DNA of 33,880 nucleotides from Hellea sp. (GTDB taxonomy: Bacteria; Pseudomonadota; Alphaproteobacteria; Caulobacterales; Maricaulaceae). Below are positions 25,331-33,241 of the stretch, piece after piece. The stretch spans positions 1 through 33,880 of the forward strand of contig JAHDEZ010000029.1 of NCBI GenBank assembly GCA_020628425.1. Reading direction: 5' to 3'. The translations under genes and the position numbers were made by a program. Below the pieces are notes generated by a model, which was not told the origin of the DNA, searched no databases, and saw nothing but the letters and a program-made list of their open reading frames with translations. Position 1 is the stretch's first letter. Every line of letters starts with the position of its first letter.

Positions 25331-25646
25331 AAGTTTTCATACTCTTAAATCCAGTCAGTAAGGCGACACCGGCCAGCCTGAACCAAGCAAAAACCACGAA
25401 GAATATAAACGCCGCCATTATGCCAGAAAGCGCAGCTATAGACGCTTTTTCTACGGGCATGCCCGAAAGTCTTAGTATTTCAGCGCCACCAGCTACAAAT
25501 GCTATCAGAGACAAAAAGGCCCAGAACCCTTTCCAATAGAACCGTACCAGATCGGTTCCGAATTTGAACAGAGTCGGCAATAAAAACATCACACACACCA
25601 AAAAGGTTACCACCGACATTATGATTGCTGGCATATATTGTGTCAT
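25287..25646 (-). CDS. small membrane protein with three predicted helices
   Basis: This is a 119-residue inner-membrane protein with no family I recognise. Three hydrophobic segments are visible: AIIMSVVTFLVCVMFLLPTL, FWAFLSLIAFVAGGAEIL and ALSGIMAAFIFFVVFAWF, then a basic tail (KSMKTSKKAPH). The frame is open a further 30 codons upstream, but ATG 25646 is preceded by GGAG at an 8-base distance and puts the first helix near the N-terminus, so I use it. Its 3' end overlaps the 3' end of the PAN gene by 44 bases in convergent orientation. It diverges from rplY across a 304-base gap. Confidence 0.75.
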   Translation of the reverse strand: MTQYMPAIIMSVVTFLVCVMFLLPTLFKFGTDLVRFYWKGFWAFLSLIAFVAGGAEILRLSGMPVEKASIAALSGIMAAFIFFVVFAWFRLAGVALLTGFKSMKTSKKAPHPVFQSAPM

Positions 25647-25839
25647 TTTGGTGTCTCCGTCTTGTATTTTAACCTTTTGGTAACGGTAAACGCAAAGCTC
25701 GGGCCAACTTGCCAAATTTTGCGAAATATTAACCAAGAAGACGCGTGTTTTGTATGATTTAGCGACAATTCAGGGCATTTAAAAAGCCACAGAAATTAGC
25801 TTGCCTTTTGAGACCTGTTTCTGTAATGAGCGCGCTGAA

Positions 25840-25856
25840 TTTGAGAGAATCTCAAA
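25840..25856 (+). promoter_or_regulatory. hairpin upstream of rplY
   Basis: TTTGAGA-GAA-TCTCAAA is a perfect 7-bp inverted repeat with a three-base spacer. It lies just before a terminator-like hairpin in the same gap and may be part of the rplY leader or a binding site. Confidence 0.45.
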
Positions 25857-25859
25857 ATT

Positions 25860-25894
25860 ACCGTCCTTTTATGTCATTGGGCGGTCATTTTTTT
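25860..25894 (+). terminator. terminator-like hairpin in the rplY upstream region (possible attenuator)
   Basis: ACCGTCC (25860-25866) pairs with GGGCGGT (25879-25885), seven pairs with one T-G, across a 12-base loop, followed by CA and seven Ts (25888-25894). It has the form of an intrinsic terminator on the plus strand, but no plus-strand gene ends just before it; the nearest, at 25330, is over 500 bases away. It therefore either ends an unrecognised RNA or attenuates rplY. A further short stem, GTCCT...AGGAC, lies at 25913-25929. Confidence 0.5.
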
Positions 25895-25950
25895 AAGAGA
25901 ATAGCTCGTTTAGTCCTTATATATAGGACGCGACCTGAAAGGATGAGACC

Positions 25951-26583
25951 ATGAGTGGTATCTGTTTGGACGTAGTCGTACGTGATGAAACCGGTACGGG
26001 CCCAGCCCGCGCCTCAAGACGGAATGGTGAAGTTCCTGCTGTAATTTATGGCGGAGATCTTGGACCTGTTTCGATTGCCCTGCGCAAAAACGAAGTATTG
26101 CGGGCCCTGAACTCTGGACAGTTCCTGGCGAATATGATCGAAATCTCCCACAACGGGGAGAAACAGACGGTTATTACCAAGGACGTGCAGTTCCACCCCA
26201 TAACAGATATGCCTCAGCATATTGATCTGTACCGTGTGACAGAGAAGACAATTATCGATGTTGAAGTTAATGTGAACTTTGTCGGTGACGAAGTATCTCC
26301 TGGTATTAAGCGCGGTGGTATTCTGAACGTTGTACGACATGCTATCGAAGTCAGTTGCCCCGCCGGTAGCATCCCTGATTATATTACGGTTGATATCTCC
26401 GAGATGGAGATTGGTGATAGTAAACACATTAGCGAAGTAGCGTTGCCTGAAAACGTCAAGCCATCCGTCAAGCGTGATTTCACAATCGCCACAATCGTTA
26501 GCTCTCGCGCTTCCAAGCAGGCTGATGCAGGTGCTGGTGAGGGCGCTGATGAGGGTGAAGTGGCCGAAGGCGGAGACGAGTAA
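25951..26583 (+). CDS. rplY: 50S ribosomal protein L25/general stress protein Ctc
   Basis: This is the long (210-residue) CTC-type form of L25, which binds 5S rRNA in the large subunit. Visible family blocks are TGPARASRRNGEVPAVIYGG (about 18-37), the QTVITKDVQFHPITDMPQHIDLYRV strand-loop region and the C-terminal beta-domain segments VNFVGDEVSPGIKRGGIL and CPAGSIPDYITVDIS. The tail is Gly/Ala/Glu-rich and acidic, as in other alphaproteobacteria. AGGA precedes the ATG. It is followed by pth and ychF in the order often seen in proteobacteria. The upstream gap contains hairpins that may regulate it. Confidence 0.95.
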   Translation: MSGICLDVVVRDETGTGPARASRRNGEVPAVIYGGDLGPVSIALRKNEVLRALNSGQFLANMIEISHNGEKQTVITKDVQFHPITDMPQHIDLYRVTEKTIIDVEVNVNFVGDEVSPGIKRGGILNVVRHAIEVSCPAGSIPDYITVDISEMEIGDSKHISEVALPENVKPSVKRDFTIATIVSSRASKQADAGAGEGADEGEVAEGGDE

Positions 26584-26645
26584 TTCTCTCGTTTCTGAGG
26601 CGTCTCTTCCGAGGGACATATGCTTCGAGACCAGACACTGAAAAC

Positions 26646-27251
26646 ATGTTACTCTGGGTAGGACTTGGGAATCCTGGCGATAAATATGCTGGGAACCGCC
26701 ATAATATTGGCTTTATGGTCATTGATGCCATTGGCGACAGCCATGGATTCTCGGATGAAAAGGCCAAATTCAAGGGCCTTATTCGTGAAGGCCATGTGAA
26801 TGTAGATGGACGCCCCGTCAAAGTGCTGTTGCTCAAACCCATGACATTTATGAACGACTCCGGACGCGCCGTTCAACAGGCGATGCAGTTCTACAAAATT
26901 CCGCTGGATCAGGTTACGGTCTTCCATGACGAACTGGATTTAGCACCGGGTAAAATCCGAATGAAAACTGGTGGCGGTATCGCAGGCCATAATGGTCTGA
27001 GATCTATCCGTCAGAATGTCGGAGAAAACTTCCATCGCGCCCGACTAGGCATTGGACATCCCGGCCATCGGGACAAAGTCCACTCTTATGTCTTGTCTGA
27101 TTTTGCTAAATCTGAACAAGACTGGCTTGCCGATTTTGTCGATGGCCTAGCGAGGGCAGCCGATAATCTGGCCGCTGGCGATCACGATAAATATCAGACC
27201 CGCGTTGACTTGCTCGCACCGCCCCCCGGTGCTAAGCCGCGCCGAAACTAA
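26646..27251 (+). CDS. pth: peptidyl-tRNA hydrolase
   Basis: Pth recycles tRNA by cleaving the ester bond of peptidyl-tRNA released from stalled ribosomes. The 201-residue product has the signature WVGLGNPGDKYAGNRHNIGFMVID at the N-terminus, including the catalytic His and neighbouring Asn, then KPMTFMNDSG, the FHDELDLAPGKIRMKTGGGIAGHNGLRSI block, and RLGIGHPG. The start is supported by homology rather than by a strong ribosome binding site. It lies 62 bases after rplY and 14 bases before ychF, so the three are likely one operon. Confidence 0.97.
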   Translation: MLLWVGLGNPGDKYAGNRHNIGFMVIDAIGDSHGFSDEKAKFKGLIREGHVNVDGRPVKVLLLKPMTFMNDSGRAVQQAMQFYKIPLDQVTVFHDELDLAPGKIRMKTGGGIAGHNGLRSIRQNVGENFHRARLGIGHPGHRDKVHSYVLSDFAKSEQDWLADFVDGLARAADNLAAGDHDKYQTRVDLLAPPPGAKPRRN

Positions 27252-27265
27252 AACGGAACGATATC

Positions 27266-28363
27266 ATGGGATTCAAGTGCGGAATTGTCGGATTACCGAA
27301 CGTTGGTAAATCGACCCTTTTTAATGCCCTCACTCAAACAGCTAATGCTCAGGCGGCCAATTACCCATTCTGTACAATTGAACCCAATGTTGGGGATGTG
27401 GCGGTACCAGAGCCGCGGTTGGACAAAATCGCGGCCATTGCAGAGTCTGCTCAAAAAATCCCAGCCCGGATGAACTTTGTCGACATTGCGGGCCTGGTAC
27501 GCGGTGCATCCAAAGGCGAAGGACTTGGCAACCAGTTTCTAGCCAATATTCGTGAAACTGACGCTATTCTCTATGTTCTGCGCTGCTTTGACGATGACGA
27601 TATTACCCATGTAGACGGAAAAATAGATCCGCTTGCTGACCTGGATACCGTCCAAACTGAGCTTATGCTTGCGGATTTGGAAAGCTTGGAAAAACGTCGC
27701 CCTGCATTGGAAAAAAAATCAAAACAGAATGACAAAGATGCCAAGCTGACGCTTGAGCTAGTCGACAGGGCCATAGTAGTTTTATCTGACGGCAAACCGG
27801 CCCGTTATGCTGAAATTGACGCCGAGGAAGAGAAGGCTTGGCGTATGCTCCAACTCCTGACTGCAAAAAAGGTCATGTATGTTTGTAACGTCGATGAAGG
27901 CAGTTCTGCAGACGGCAATGCCTATTCCGCCAAGGTATTTTCCCATGCTCAAGCCGAAGGTTCTGAAGCGGTCATTATCTCAGCCCAAATCGAAAGTGAG
28001 TTGGCATTGCTCGACGGCGAAGAGCGGGACGAATATCTGGAAGCTATTGGCTTGTCCGAACCTGGTCTTAACCGCCTTATAAGAGCTGGCTATTCTCTTC
28101 TGGGCCTACAAACATATTTCACGGCAGGTCCCAAAGAATCCCGAGCCTGGACCTTTCAAAACGGTTGGGCAGCACCACGTTGTGCCGGCGTGATACATAC
28201 GGATTTCGAAAAGGGATTCATTCGCGCAGAAACTATCAGCTATGATGACTATGTCACTTTGGGCGGCGAACAACCGGCAAAAGAGGCTGGTAAAGCTCGA
28301 CAGGAAGGCAAAGACTATATCGTCAAAGACGGCGATATAATGCTGTTTAAGTTCAACGTATAA
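27266..28363 (+). CDS. ychF: ribosome-binding ATPase YchF
   Basis: YchF is a universally conserved P-loop protein of the Obg class that prefers ATP, binds ribosomes and is linked to oxidative-stress control. The 365-residue product has the P-loop GLPNVGKST (8-16), NYPFCTIEPNVG (switch I), VDIAGLVRGASKGEGLGNQFL (switch II), and NVDE in place of the GTP-specifying NKxD motif, which fits ATP use. A coiled-coil helical insert (about 130-200) is followed by a C-terminal TGS domain (LQTYFTAGPKESRAW, GDIMLFKFNV). GGAA lies upstream of the ATG. It is the last gene of rplY-pth-ychF. Confidence 0.97.
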   Translation: MGFKCGIVGLPNVGKSTLFNALTQTANAQAANYPFCTIEPNVGDVAVPEPRLDKIAAIAESAQKIPARMNFVDIAGLVRGASKGEGLGNQFLANIRETDAILYVLRCFDDDDITHVDGKIDPLADLDTVQTELMLADLESLEKRRPALEKKSKQNDKDAKLTLELVDRAIVVLSDGKPARYAEIDAEEEKAWRMLQLLTAKKVMYVCNVDEGSSADGNAYSAKVFSHAQAEGSEAVIISAQIESELALLDGEERDEYLEAIGLSEPGLNRLIRAGYSLLGLQTYFTAGPKESRAWTFQNGWAAPRCAGVIHTDFEKGFIRAETISYDDYVTLGGEQPAKEAGKARQEGKDYIVKDGDIMLFKFNV

Positions 28364-28451
28364 GCAAGTCGAAAAATTTCTAAAAATCCATGGCCATTGT
28401 ATTATTAATGTGCCAGACTTCCGCTATTGAAATCAATTTGGGGAGGAACTC

Positions 28452-28778
28452 ATGAGAAATTTAATTTTAGCCTTGGCGGCCACATCAATATTAGCGGCTT
28501 GCGGTAGCAAAGAAGATCCACGTAAAGTCTTGGTAGACAGTTGCATGGCTGAAGCCGAGGGCGCAACACAAGAAGGGTGCGACTGCGTTACAGATGCCAT
28601 GGTCGACAATCTAAATGAAGACGAAATGGCTCAGGTCGTAAAAGCTATTAAAGGCGGCGGCGATACAGATGCCTTTATGGAAGACTTTATGGGTAAATTG
28701 ATGACAGACCCAGAGAGACAAGAGGCCGGAATGGCCATGGGTACAGCCATGATGAGCTGTATGATGGAAATGGAATAA
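28452..28778 (+). CDS. small four-Cys lipoprotein, paralogue A
   Basis: This 108-residue lipoprotein has the signal MRNLILALAATSILAAC, with Cys17 as the lipidation site. The mature part has four more cysteines in the order C31-x11-C43-x-C45 and C103, with the block GCDCVTDAMVDNL. This arrangement recurs in the lipoprotein at 29420. The C-terminus is methionine-rich (MAMGTAMMSCMMEME). I do not recognise a named family. The cysteines may form two disulfides in the periplasm, or bind a metal. GGGGAGG gives a very strong ribosome binding site, suggesting high expression. It is monocistronic, with a textbook terminator at 28801-28827. Confidence 0.8.
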   Translation: MRNLILALAATSILAACGSKEDPRKVLVDSCMAEAEGATQEGCDCVTDAMVDNLNEDEMAQVVKAIKGGGDTDAFMEDFMGKLMTDPERQEAGMAMGTAMMSCMMEME

Positions 28779-28800
28779 TTTTCCATCTGTCTTTATGAAT

Positions 28801-28827
28801 AACCCGGCTTCCGAGCCGGGTTTTTTT
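28801..28827 (+). terminator. intrinsic terminator after lipoprotein A
   Basis: AACCCGGCT-TCCG-AGCCGGGTT is a perfect 9-bp stem with a four-base loop whose 3' arm runs into a tract of seven Ts. It lies 22 bases past the stop codon. On the opposite strand it lacks a clear T-tract, so it serves chiefly the plus strand. Confidence 0.93.
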
Positions 28828-28837
28828 ATGATTGAAT

Positions 28838-29293
28838 TTAAACTGCGATACGAGTCTGTTTGATACAGCGGAAAATCTCATCCTCAGATAGATTCAGAGC
28901 GCGTCCAATTGATGCTATTCGTCTAATAAAAGCAGCGTCGCTATCCGGATTGCTGGAAATAATCTCACAGAAATCGCCAAAAATTCGATATCTTGTATTA
29001 TGCGAGGCATTTCGGAATGGTCGCACGATATCTTTTAATGGGGATTTCAGATTGTCGACCTGACCAATAAACCGGCGGACATTTTGTCTGTGCGCCGCAT
29101 TCATATTAAAAGTAATCTCCATTGCGGATATAACCTTACGATCGAGACGTCCGAATAGAAAATAGGCCAAATGAATCGATGTTTTCAGTTCTTCTTTCAG
29201 ATCTGCGTCCGCAAATGCTGCGCTGGCCGTACCCATTACATTCTTTTTCATACCATGATCGGCAGGACCTGATCTTTTGAAAAACACCTTCAT
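28838..29293 (-). CDS. TerB-like helical protein
   Basis: This 151-residue soluble protein has no signal peptide. The C-terminal half (RYRIFGDFCEIISSNPDSDAAFIRRIASIGRALNLSEDEIFRCI, split here by function) resembles the second half of TerB/DjlA-type domains: a helix, an acidic turn, then a helix ending before a short LSEDE-type capping helix. The N-terminal half (SIHLAYFLFGRLDRKVISAME) may be the matching first half. The assignment is by pattern and uncertain. ATG 29293 lacks a clear ribosome binding site, and inner ATGs at residues 15 and 20 are alternatives. It lies between the two four-Cys lipoproteins, convergent with A and divergent from B. Confidence 0.65.
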   Translation of the reverse strand: MKVFFKRSGPADHGMKKNVMGTASAAFADADLKEELKTSIHLAYFLFGRLDRKVISAMEITFNMNAAHRQNVRRFIGQVDNLKSPLKDIVRPFRNASHNTRYRIFGDFCEIISSNPDSDAAFIRRIASIGRALNLSEDEIFRCIKQTRIAV

Positions 29294-29419
29294 GGTGCGG
29301 ATTTAAACCAGAAAGCTTAATATTAGATGCAGAAATATACGCGAAATCTCGCCAAAAGGCGCTAGAATTACGCTCAATAATATGGGAACATCGTTACAAG
29401 AATTACTTTGGAGGGATAA

Positions 29420-29944
29420 ATGAAAAAGATTCTTATTCTGGCAGCCTCAACCGCTCTGGTTCTAGCTGCCTGTGGCAAAAAAGACGAAGCCACTGCAAAA
29501 GCAAAAGTTGACGAAGCTAAAGTCGAAGTCACTGAAACGGCCAAGGACATGGCCGAAACCAAAGCCGAAGACAGCTATGGGTCTGATTCAAAAGAGATGG
29601 ACCACGCTGAAGACAAAGACAGTTCATATGGCTCAGGCACGGAAGGTGCTGCAGTCAGCGTCCTGAACGAGGACGACCGAGCTTTCATGGTCAAAAGCTG
29701 TGTAGACGACGGCTCAGCGACTGCTGATTGTGAGTGTGCTGTTGATGCCATGAACGGTTCTCTCAGTGCTGAAACAGCCAATATGTTTGTCAAAATGGGT
29801 CGACTGGAAGAAGCTGGCGACGCAGAGGGCGCTATGGAAATGATGAGCAGCATCACACCGGCTCAGCAAAGCGAGCTGATGGCTTACCTGCCAAAGATCG
29901 GTGAGTGCAATCCAGAGATGTTACAAAAAATGATGGGCGGCTAA
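29420..29944 (+). CDS. small four-Cys lipoprotein with charged linker, paralogue B
   Basis: This 174-residue lipoprotein has the signal MKKILILAASTALVLAAC, with Cys18 lipidated. Residues 20-80 form a charged, low-complexity linker rich in Lys, Glu, Asp and Ala. The C-terminal domain repeats the pattern of the lipoprotein at 28452: C94-x9-C104-x-C106, the block DCECAVDAMNGSL, and a last C163 near the C-terminus, plus a Met-rich end (EMLQKMMGG). The linker would hold the domain off the membrane. GGAGG precedes the ATG, so strong expression is likely, and a terminator follows (29967-29992). Function is unknown. The two lipoproteins are probable products of a local duplication. Confidence 0.8.
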   Translation: MKKILILAASTALVLAACGKKDEATAKAKVDEAKVEVTETAKDMAETKAEDSYGSDSKEMDHAEDKDSSYGSGTEGAAVSVLNEDDRAFMVKSCVDDGSATADCECAVDAMNGSLSAETANMFVKMGRLEEAGDAEGAMEMMSSITPAQQSELMAYLPKIGECNPEMLQKMMGG

Positions 29945-29966
29945 TCCACCCAACGTCTAACGACAT

Positions 29967-29992
29967 AAACCCGCCGCAAGGCGGGTTTTTTT
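29967..29992 (+). terminator. intrinsic terminator after lipoprotein B
   Basis: AAACCCGCC-GCAA-GGCGGGTTT is a 9-bp stem closed by a GNRA tetraloop, with a tract of seven Ts starting in the 3' arm. It lies 22 bases past the stop codon, the same distance as for lipoprotein A. The MOSC gene converges on it from the other side. Confidence 0.93.
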
Positions 29993-30001
29993 ATTGTTGA
30001 T

Positions 30002-30817
30002 TTATTTAACTGGCCAAGGAGTCCGCGTTTCGAGAATGTCGACCTCATCGCCACGGACCACCTCCCCTGTCTTTCTGACAATGGCATTCCAACCAAATAG
30101 AACACCTTTGATACGATCGTCACCGGATCGTCTCTGATCTATCAAAGCCTTCATGGTTTCAGGGCGCTCGGCCTGTCCGTTTTCAGGGTTGAGGGTCGTG
30201 ACCTGACAGCGCGTGCAAGGCTTGACTAATTCTATTTCGACCGCCCCAACTTGCAGGCGGTGCCAATTATCTTCCTGCCATGGTGTTTCACAGTCTATGA
30301 CGATATTAGGTCTGAACTGGGTCATTTCCAACGGAATGCCTGCCCTTTGCGATAAAGCCCGCAGAGATCCGGTTGTGGTTATCAGGAGTGGGTAGCCATC
30401 GGATAGACTCACATCTGTATCGGCCCAGCTTCCACTGGTTTTTCGGCTCGTTTGCTTATCCATCCGTACCAACGATACCGGTTGTTCCATAAATTCAGAC
30501 AGGGCATTATTAATGGCGGCACTAGCATATTCCACGTTAACATTATCATTCCAAACACGACATAAGCGCCGCTTTCCAGACCAGGAAGCCACAATCCGAC
30601 GTCCATCGATGACTAGTACCAATTTGCTGTCAATTATTGCCGTGCCGATCAGCGCCATGTTTCCATGGGTTCTTTGCGTGAGAAATGTGCCTTGACTGTC
30701 GACAATCATAGCACGACGGTCCCAGGTCAGACCACGGTGCTCAGCATGGGACGAAGTAAGCGCAATACCACGGCAGGATTTGACCGGATATATATGCAAC
30801 GACGCGACTGTCGGCAT
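30002..30817 (-). CDS. MOSC-domain molybdenum-cofactor protein (YcbX/mARC-like)
   Basis: This 271-residue protein of the MOSC family uses a molybdenum cofactor to reduce N-hydroxylated compounds in studied relatives (YcbX, mARC). The N-terminal beta-barrel domain is seen in ASLHIYPVKSCRGIAL and GLTWDRRAMIVD. The MOSC core has FRPNIVID (about 168-175) and VKPCTRCQVTTLNPENG, where the conserved cysteine of PCTRC (C201) is the expected molybdenum ligand. No fused 2Fe-2S ferredoxin domain is present, so an external electron donor is needed. It overlaps the upstream membrane protein gene as TAATG, with GGAG 6 bases before the ATG, and ends the operon. Confidence 0.9.
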   Translation of the reverse strand: MPTVASLHIYPVKSCRGIALTSSHAEHRGLTWDRRAMIVDSQGTFLTQRTHGNMALIGTAIIDSKLVLVIDGRRIVASWSGKRRLCRVWNDNVNVEYASAAINNALSEFMEQPVSLVRMDKQTSRKTSGSWADTDVSLSDGYPLLITTTGSLRALSQRAGIPLEMTQFRPNIVIDCETPWQEDNWHRLQVGAVEIELVKPCTRCQVTTLNPENGQAERPETMKALIDQRRSGDDRIKGVLFGWNAIVRKTGEVVRGDEVDILETRTPWPVK

Positions 30818-31272
30818 TATTTCTCCAAATGTTTCCGTGAAGAAAGTTGAAGCAATTTCCCATAGCCGAATTTGATCATAAAAAACTGCAGAATAAGGAT
30901 CATGGGCAACACCCAGGCAATAATTTTCACAAAGGTTGGATCGGTTAAAACCGATCGGTCAAAAAGCTCTGAGCCTGCCGGGGATTGGAGTAGAGCGACG
31001 AATAACAATCCGTTTAAGATGACCACAATCAGAAAACCCATAATGGTCAATTTCCATATTTCCGACTTGGTCGGTAAACGATTATAGGATTTCACAATTC
31101 GCTCACCAGTGAGAAGGGCTGCAAGCATTGGCATGGCTGTCGACATGCCTGTCATACTCATATCCTCCGGCAGGAAATGAGCGATCACCATCAGCAAAAC
31201 ACTCAATAAAAGGAAGAAACCAAAAAATAAAAGACTATACCGACGTAGGTCGATGGGCGTTTCATCGACCAT
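30817..31272 (-). CDS. small integral membrane protein, ABZJ_00895-like
   Basis: This 151-residue inner-membrane protein has four hydrophobic segments: LLFFGFFLLLSVLLMVIAHF, MPMLAALLTGERIV (shorter), LTIMGFLIVVILNGLLFVALL, and IIAWVLPMILILQFFMIKFG. The loop YNRLPTKSEIWKL between them resembles the uncharacterised ABZJ_00895 family, though I make this match from memory with moderate confidence. It starts immediately after the apt stop (TAAATG) and overlaps the MOSC gene by one base, so it belongs to the apt operon. The function is unknown. Confidence 0.75.
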   Translation of the reverse strand: MVDETPIDLRRYSLLFFGFFLLLSVLLMVIAHFLPEDMSMTGMSTAMPMLAALLTGERIVKSYNRLPTKSEIWKLTIMGFLIVVILNGLLFVALLQSPAGSELFDRSVLTDPTFVKIIAWVLPMILILQFFMIKFGYGKLLQLSSRKHLEK

Positions 31273-31800
31273 TTAATGACCTTCAAATTCAACAAGGGTT
31301 GTTACAGGAACATCCATGGCTTCAATGCGCTTTCTTCCGCCCAGATCTGGCAAGTCAATTACGAAGGCCGCACCAATCACGTTTGCGCCGGCCTTGCGTA
31401 AAACTTTGATAGCCGCCTCCGCCGTACCGCCGGTCGCAATCAAATCATCGATCAGTAATACCTTCTCCTGCCCCCTTATGGCATCGGCATGCATTTCTAA
31501 AATATCAGTTCCGTATTCCAATTCATAATCCTGTTCATAGGTATCAAAAGGTAACTTCCCTTTTTTGCGGACCGGGACGAAACCCGCATTAAGCTCATAG
31601 GCGACAGCTGCGCCGAAGACGAAACCGCGCGCTTCGATGCCGACAACGTTATCGACAAAATCATCCTGATAAGGCGCGGCTAATTGTATAACAGCTTCGG
31701 CAAACCCGCGGCGGTTAGTCATCAACGTCGTGATGTCGCGGAACATAATGCCCGGCTTGGGGAAGTCAGGAATCGTACGGATGGTGTCTTTCAGGTTCAT
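31273..31800 (-). CDS. apt: adenine phosphoribosyltransferase
   Basis: Apt salvages adenine by joining it to PRPP to give AMP. The 175-residue product has the N-terminal [49 protein letters not shown] and the PRPP-binding loop [17 protein letters not shown] (about residues 114-130), all in place. It overlaps the upstream protease gene as ATGA and abuts the downstream membrane protein gene. Together with purA in this window it feeds AMP by separate salvage and de novo routes, although the two are not co-transcribed. Confidence 0.97.
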   Translation of the reverse strand: MNLKDTIRTIPDFPKPGIMFRDITTLMTNRRGFAEAVIQLAAPYQDDFVDNVVGIEARGFVFGAAVAYELNAGFVPVRKKGKLPFDTYEQDYELEYGTDILEMHADAIRGQEKVLLIDDLIATGGTAEAAIKVLRKAGANVIGAAFVIDLPDLGGRKRIEAMDVPVTTLVEFEGH

Positions 31801-32564
31801 TCGCTCAAACTTTCTACGGCCGTCTCAATCGCAAGCCCCATCTCCAAGTCAATGCGGCGGAGATAACCCATATTTTCGGGTTTTTCTGTCACAGGCGAGC
31901 GGTAGATAAAAGCCCGCCCTAAATGAATACCCAATAAATAGTTTTTATCCGCTTGCGCTACGGAAACCGGCGAACCTGATTGCCCAGGTATAGCCCGGCA
32001 ATCATGGGTCAGAATATTGGTATTAGACATGCCCAAGCGCATGCCTGAATAGACCCGACAACTTTGATGGCTATAACCCAAGCCTCTAGCTTTAGGGAAC
32101 GTGACCTCAAGATGGTCATTGTCCGACAACAAATGCGCATCGATTATCGCTAGAGAAAATCGAATATAGTCGGCCTTTTCAATTTTCCGCACCTTAATCA
32201 CGGCCCAGTCAGATGAGCTTCCGGCTTTATAATCCGGTGAAAGAACAGCGCCTTCAACAAAAATTGGCTGGCCCTTCAGGCCCAACACAAAACAACTCTC
32301 TCCGTTTTCAAAAAGAGACTGTTTAATCCCGTGGGCGGTCGTCAGCCCATAATCAAAATCTCTCGAGTCAGTCTCCATAAGGGCAACTTTTGAACCGTAA
32401 TGTTCGCCATTACCGGCAGGGCAATAAAGGCTCATTGTTGTGGGGTCAGCGGGTTTAGATGTTTGTAAACTCGTTAAATCCTCAATAAAAAGAGAGGCTT
32501 GCGTGGCCGTCGAGGCCAAGAGGCATAAAGCAATGCCAGATATGGTGATTTTGCCAATCTTCAC
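31797..32564 (-). CDS. exported trypsin-like serine protease
   Basis: This 255-residue exported protein has a signal peptide of about 23 residues (ending near TQAS) and a chymotrypsin-fold catalytic triad: H78 in GLTTAHGI, D119 in SSDWAVIKV and S196 in IPGQSGSPV. Cysteines at 48, 91, 169 and 189 may form disulfides. The oxyanion motif GQSGSP is variant but acceptable for S1/V8-like peptidases. The start is GTG at 32564, overlapping the GST stop as GTGA. The end overlaps apt as ATGA. A periplasmic or secreted protease encoded between a cytoplasmic GST and apt is an odd combination; no maturation or inhibitor gene is beside it. Confidence 0.87.
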   Translation of the reverse strand: MKIGKITISGIALCLLASTATQASLFIEDLTSLQTSKPADPTTMSLYCPAGNGEHYGSKVALMETDSRDFDYGLTTAHGIKQSLFENGESCFVLGLKGQPIFVEGAVLSPDYKAGSSSDWAVIKVRKIEKADYIRFSLAIIDAHLLSDNDHLEVTFPKARGLGYSHQSCRVYSGMRLGMSNTNILTHDCRAIPGQSGSPVSVAQADKNYLLGIHLGRAFIYRSPVTEKPENMGYLRRIDLEMGLAIETAVESLSE

Positions 32565-33211
32565 CGGTTAACCGCATCTGTTTCAGGCAAGACATGTTCT
32601 TCGGCAAACGCCATCATTTCCCAGTTTTGGAAGTCAGGATCAGCCATCAACTCAGAAATATAGGTATCGGCACGTACACTACGCGGGAGGTCATATGATG
32701 TGAAACGCGTCGCTACAGGTGCGTAGAATGCGTCAGCAATCGACCAGTCATTAAACAGAAACGGCCCGTCATGTTTGGACAAAAGCTCACACCACATATC
32801 GTCAATTTCCTTTGCATCATCCAGGCAGTCTTGTGGCACAGGGAGAGACGTCCGGCGGCGCAAATTCATCGGCGCCTCCCGACGAATGGCACCAAAACCC
32901 GTATGCATTTTGCGCACGACCTCGCGGGCCAGCTCTTTGTCTTCGGGATTTTTGGGCCAAAGATTTGGAACGGCCTTAGCTGCAAATTCGCTTATCGCCA
33001 GACTATCCGGGATTTTGTCTTCGCCTACCTGTAATACGGGTACTGTGCCCGCATCGGATAAGCCCAGAAGTTTGTTCTTATATCCGGGAATATCCAGATC
33101 GATAACTTCGACATTGAAAGGCAGCTCCGCCTTTGTAAGAACTAGCCATGGCCGGAGGGACCAAGAGGAATAATTATAATTTCCAATATGGAGGGTCAGT
33201 GGTGATTTCAT
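32561..33211 (-). CDS. glutathione S-transferase family protein
   Basis: This 216-residue cytoplasmic protein has an N-terminal thioredoxin-like GST domain (LTLHIGNYNYSSWSLRPWLVL, with the candidate catalytic Ser/Tyr cluster at about 12-17, then the cis-Pro loop GTVPVLQVGEDKIPDSLAISEF, about residues 55-76). The C-terminal part is an all-helical domain with SIADAFYAPV (about 157-166). The substrate is unknown; the family includes detoxifying transferases and reductases. AAGGGG precedes the ATG. It lies 30 bases after the ADP-ribosylglycohydrolase gene and overlaps the protease gene by 4 bases. Confidence 0.92.
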   Translation of the reverse strand: MKSPLTLHIGNYNYSSWSLRPWLVLTKAELPFNVEVIDLDIPGYKNKLLGLSDAGTVPVLQVGEDKIPDSLAISEFAAKAVPNLWPKNPEDKELAREVVRKMHTGFGAIRREAPMNLRRRTSLPVPQDCLDDAKEIDDMWCELLSKHDGPFLFNDWSIADAFYAPVATRFTSYDLPRSVRADTYISELMADPDFQNWEMMAFAEEHVLPETDAVNR

Positions 33212-33241
33212 GCCCCTTGATAACTTTCACACCCACAACTG

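Larger units (their letters stand above)
25647..25950. other. 304-base divergent gap before rplY
   Basis: This gap separates the small membrane protein (minus) from rplY (plus) and should hold both promoters. Besides the hairpins at 25840-25856, 25860-25894 and 25913-25929 I see no open frame of note. The TATATATAGG at 25918-25927 could serve as a -10 region, but no good -35 partner stands at the right distance. Confidence 0.4.

Noticed and set aside
26014-26619. 201-codon minus-strand frame opposite rplY
   Set aside because: rplY is certain and fills the same bases. The antisense product resembles no family and its start has no ribosome binding site.
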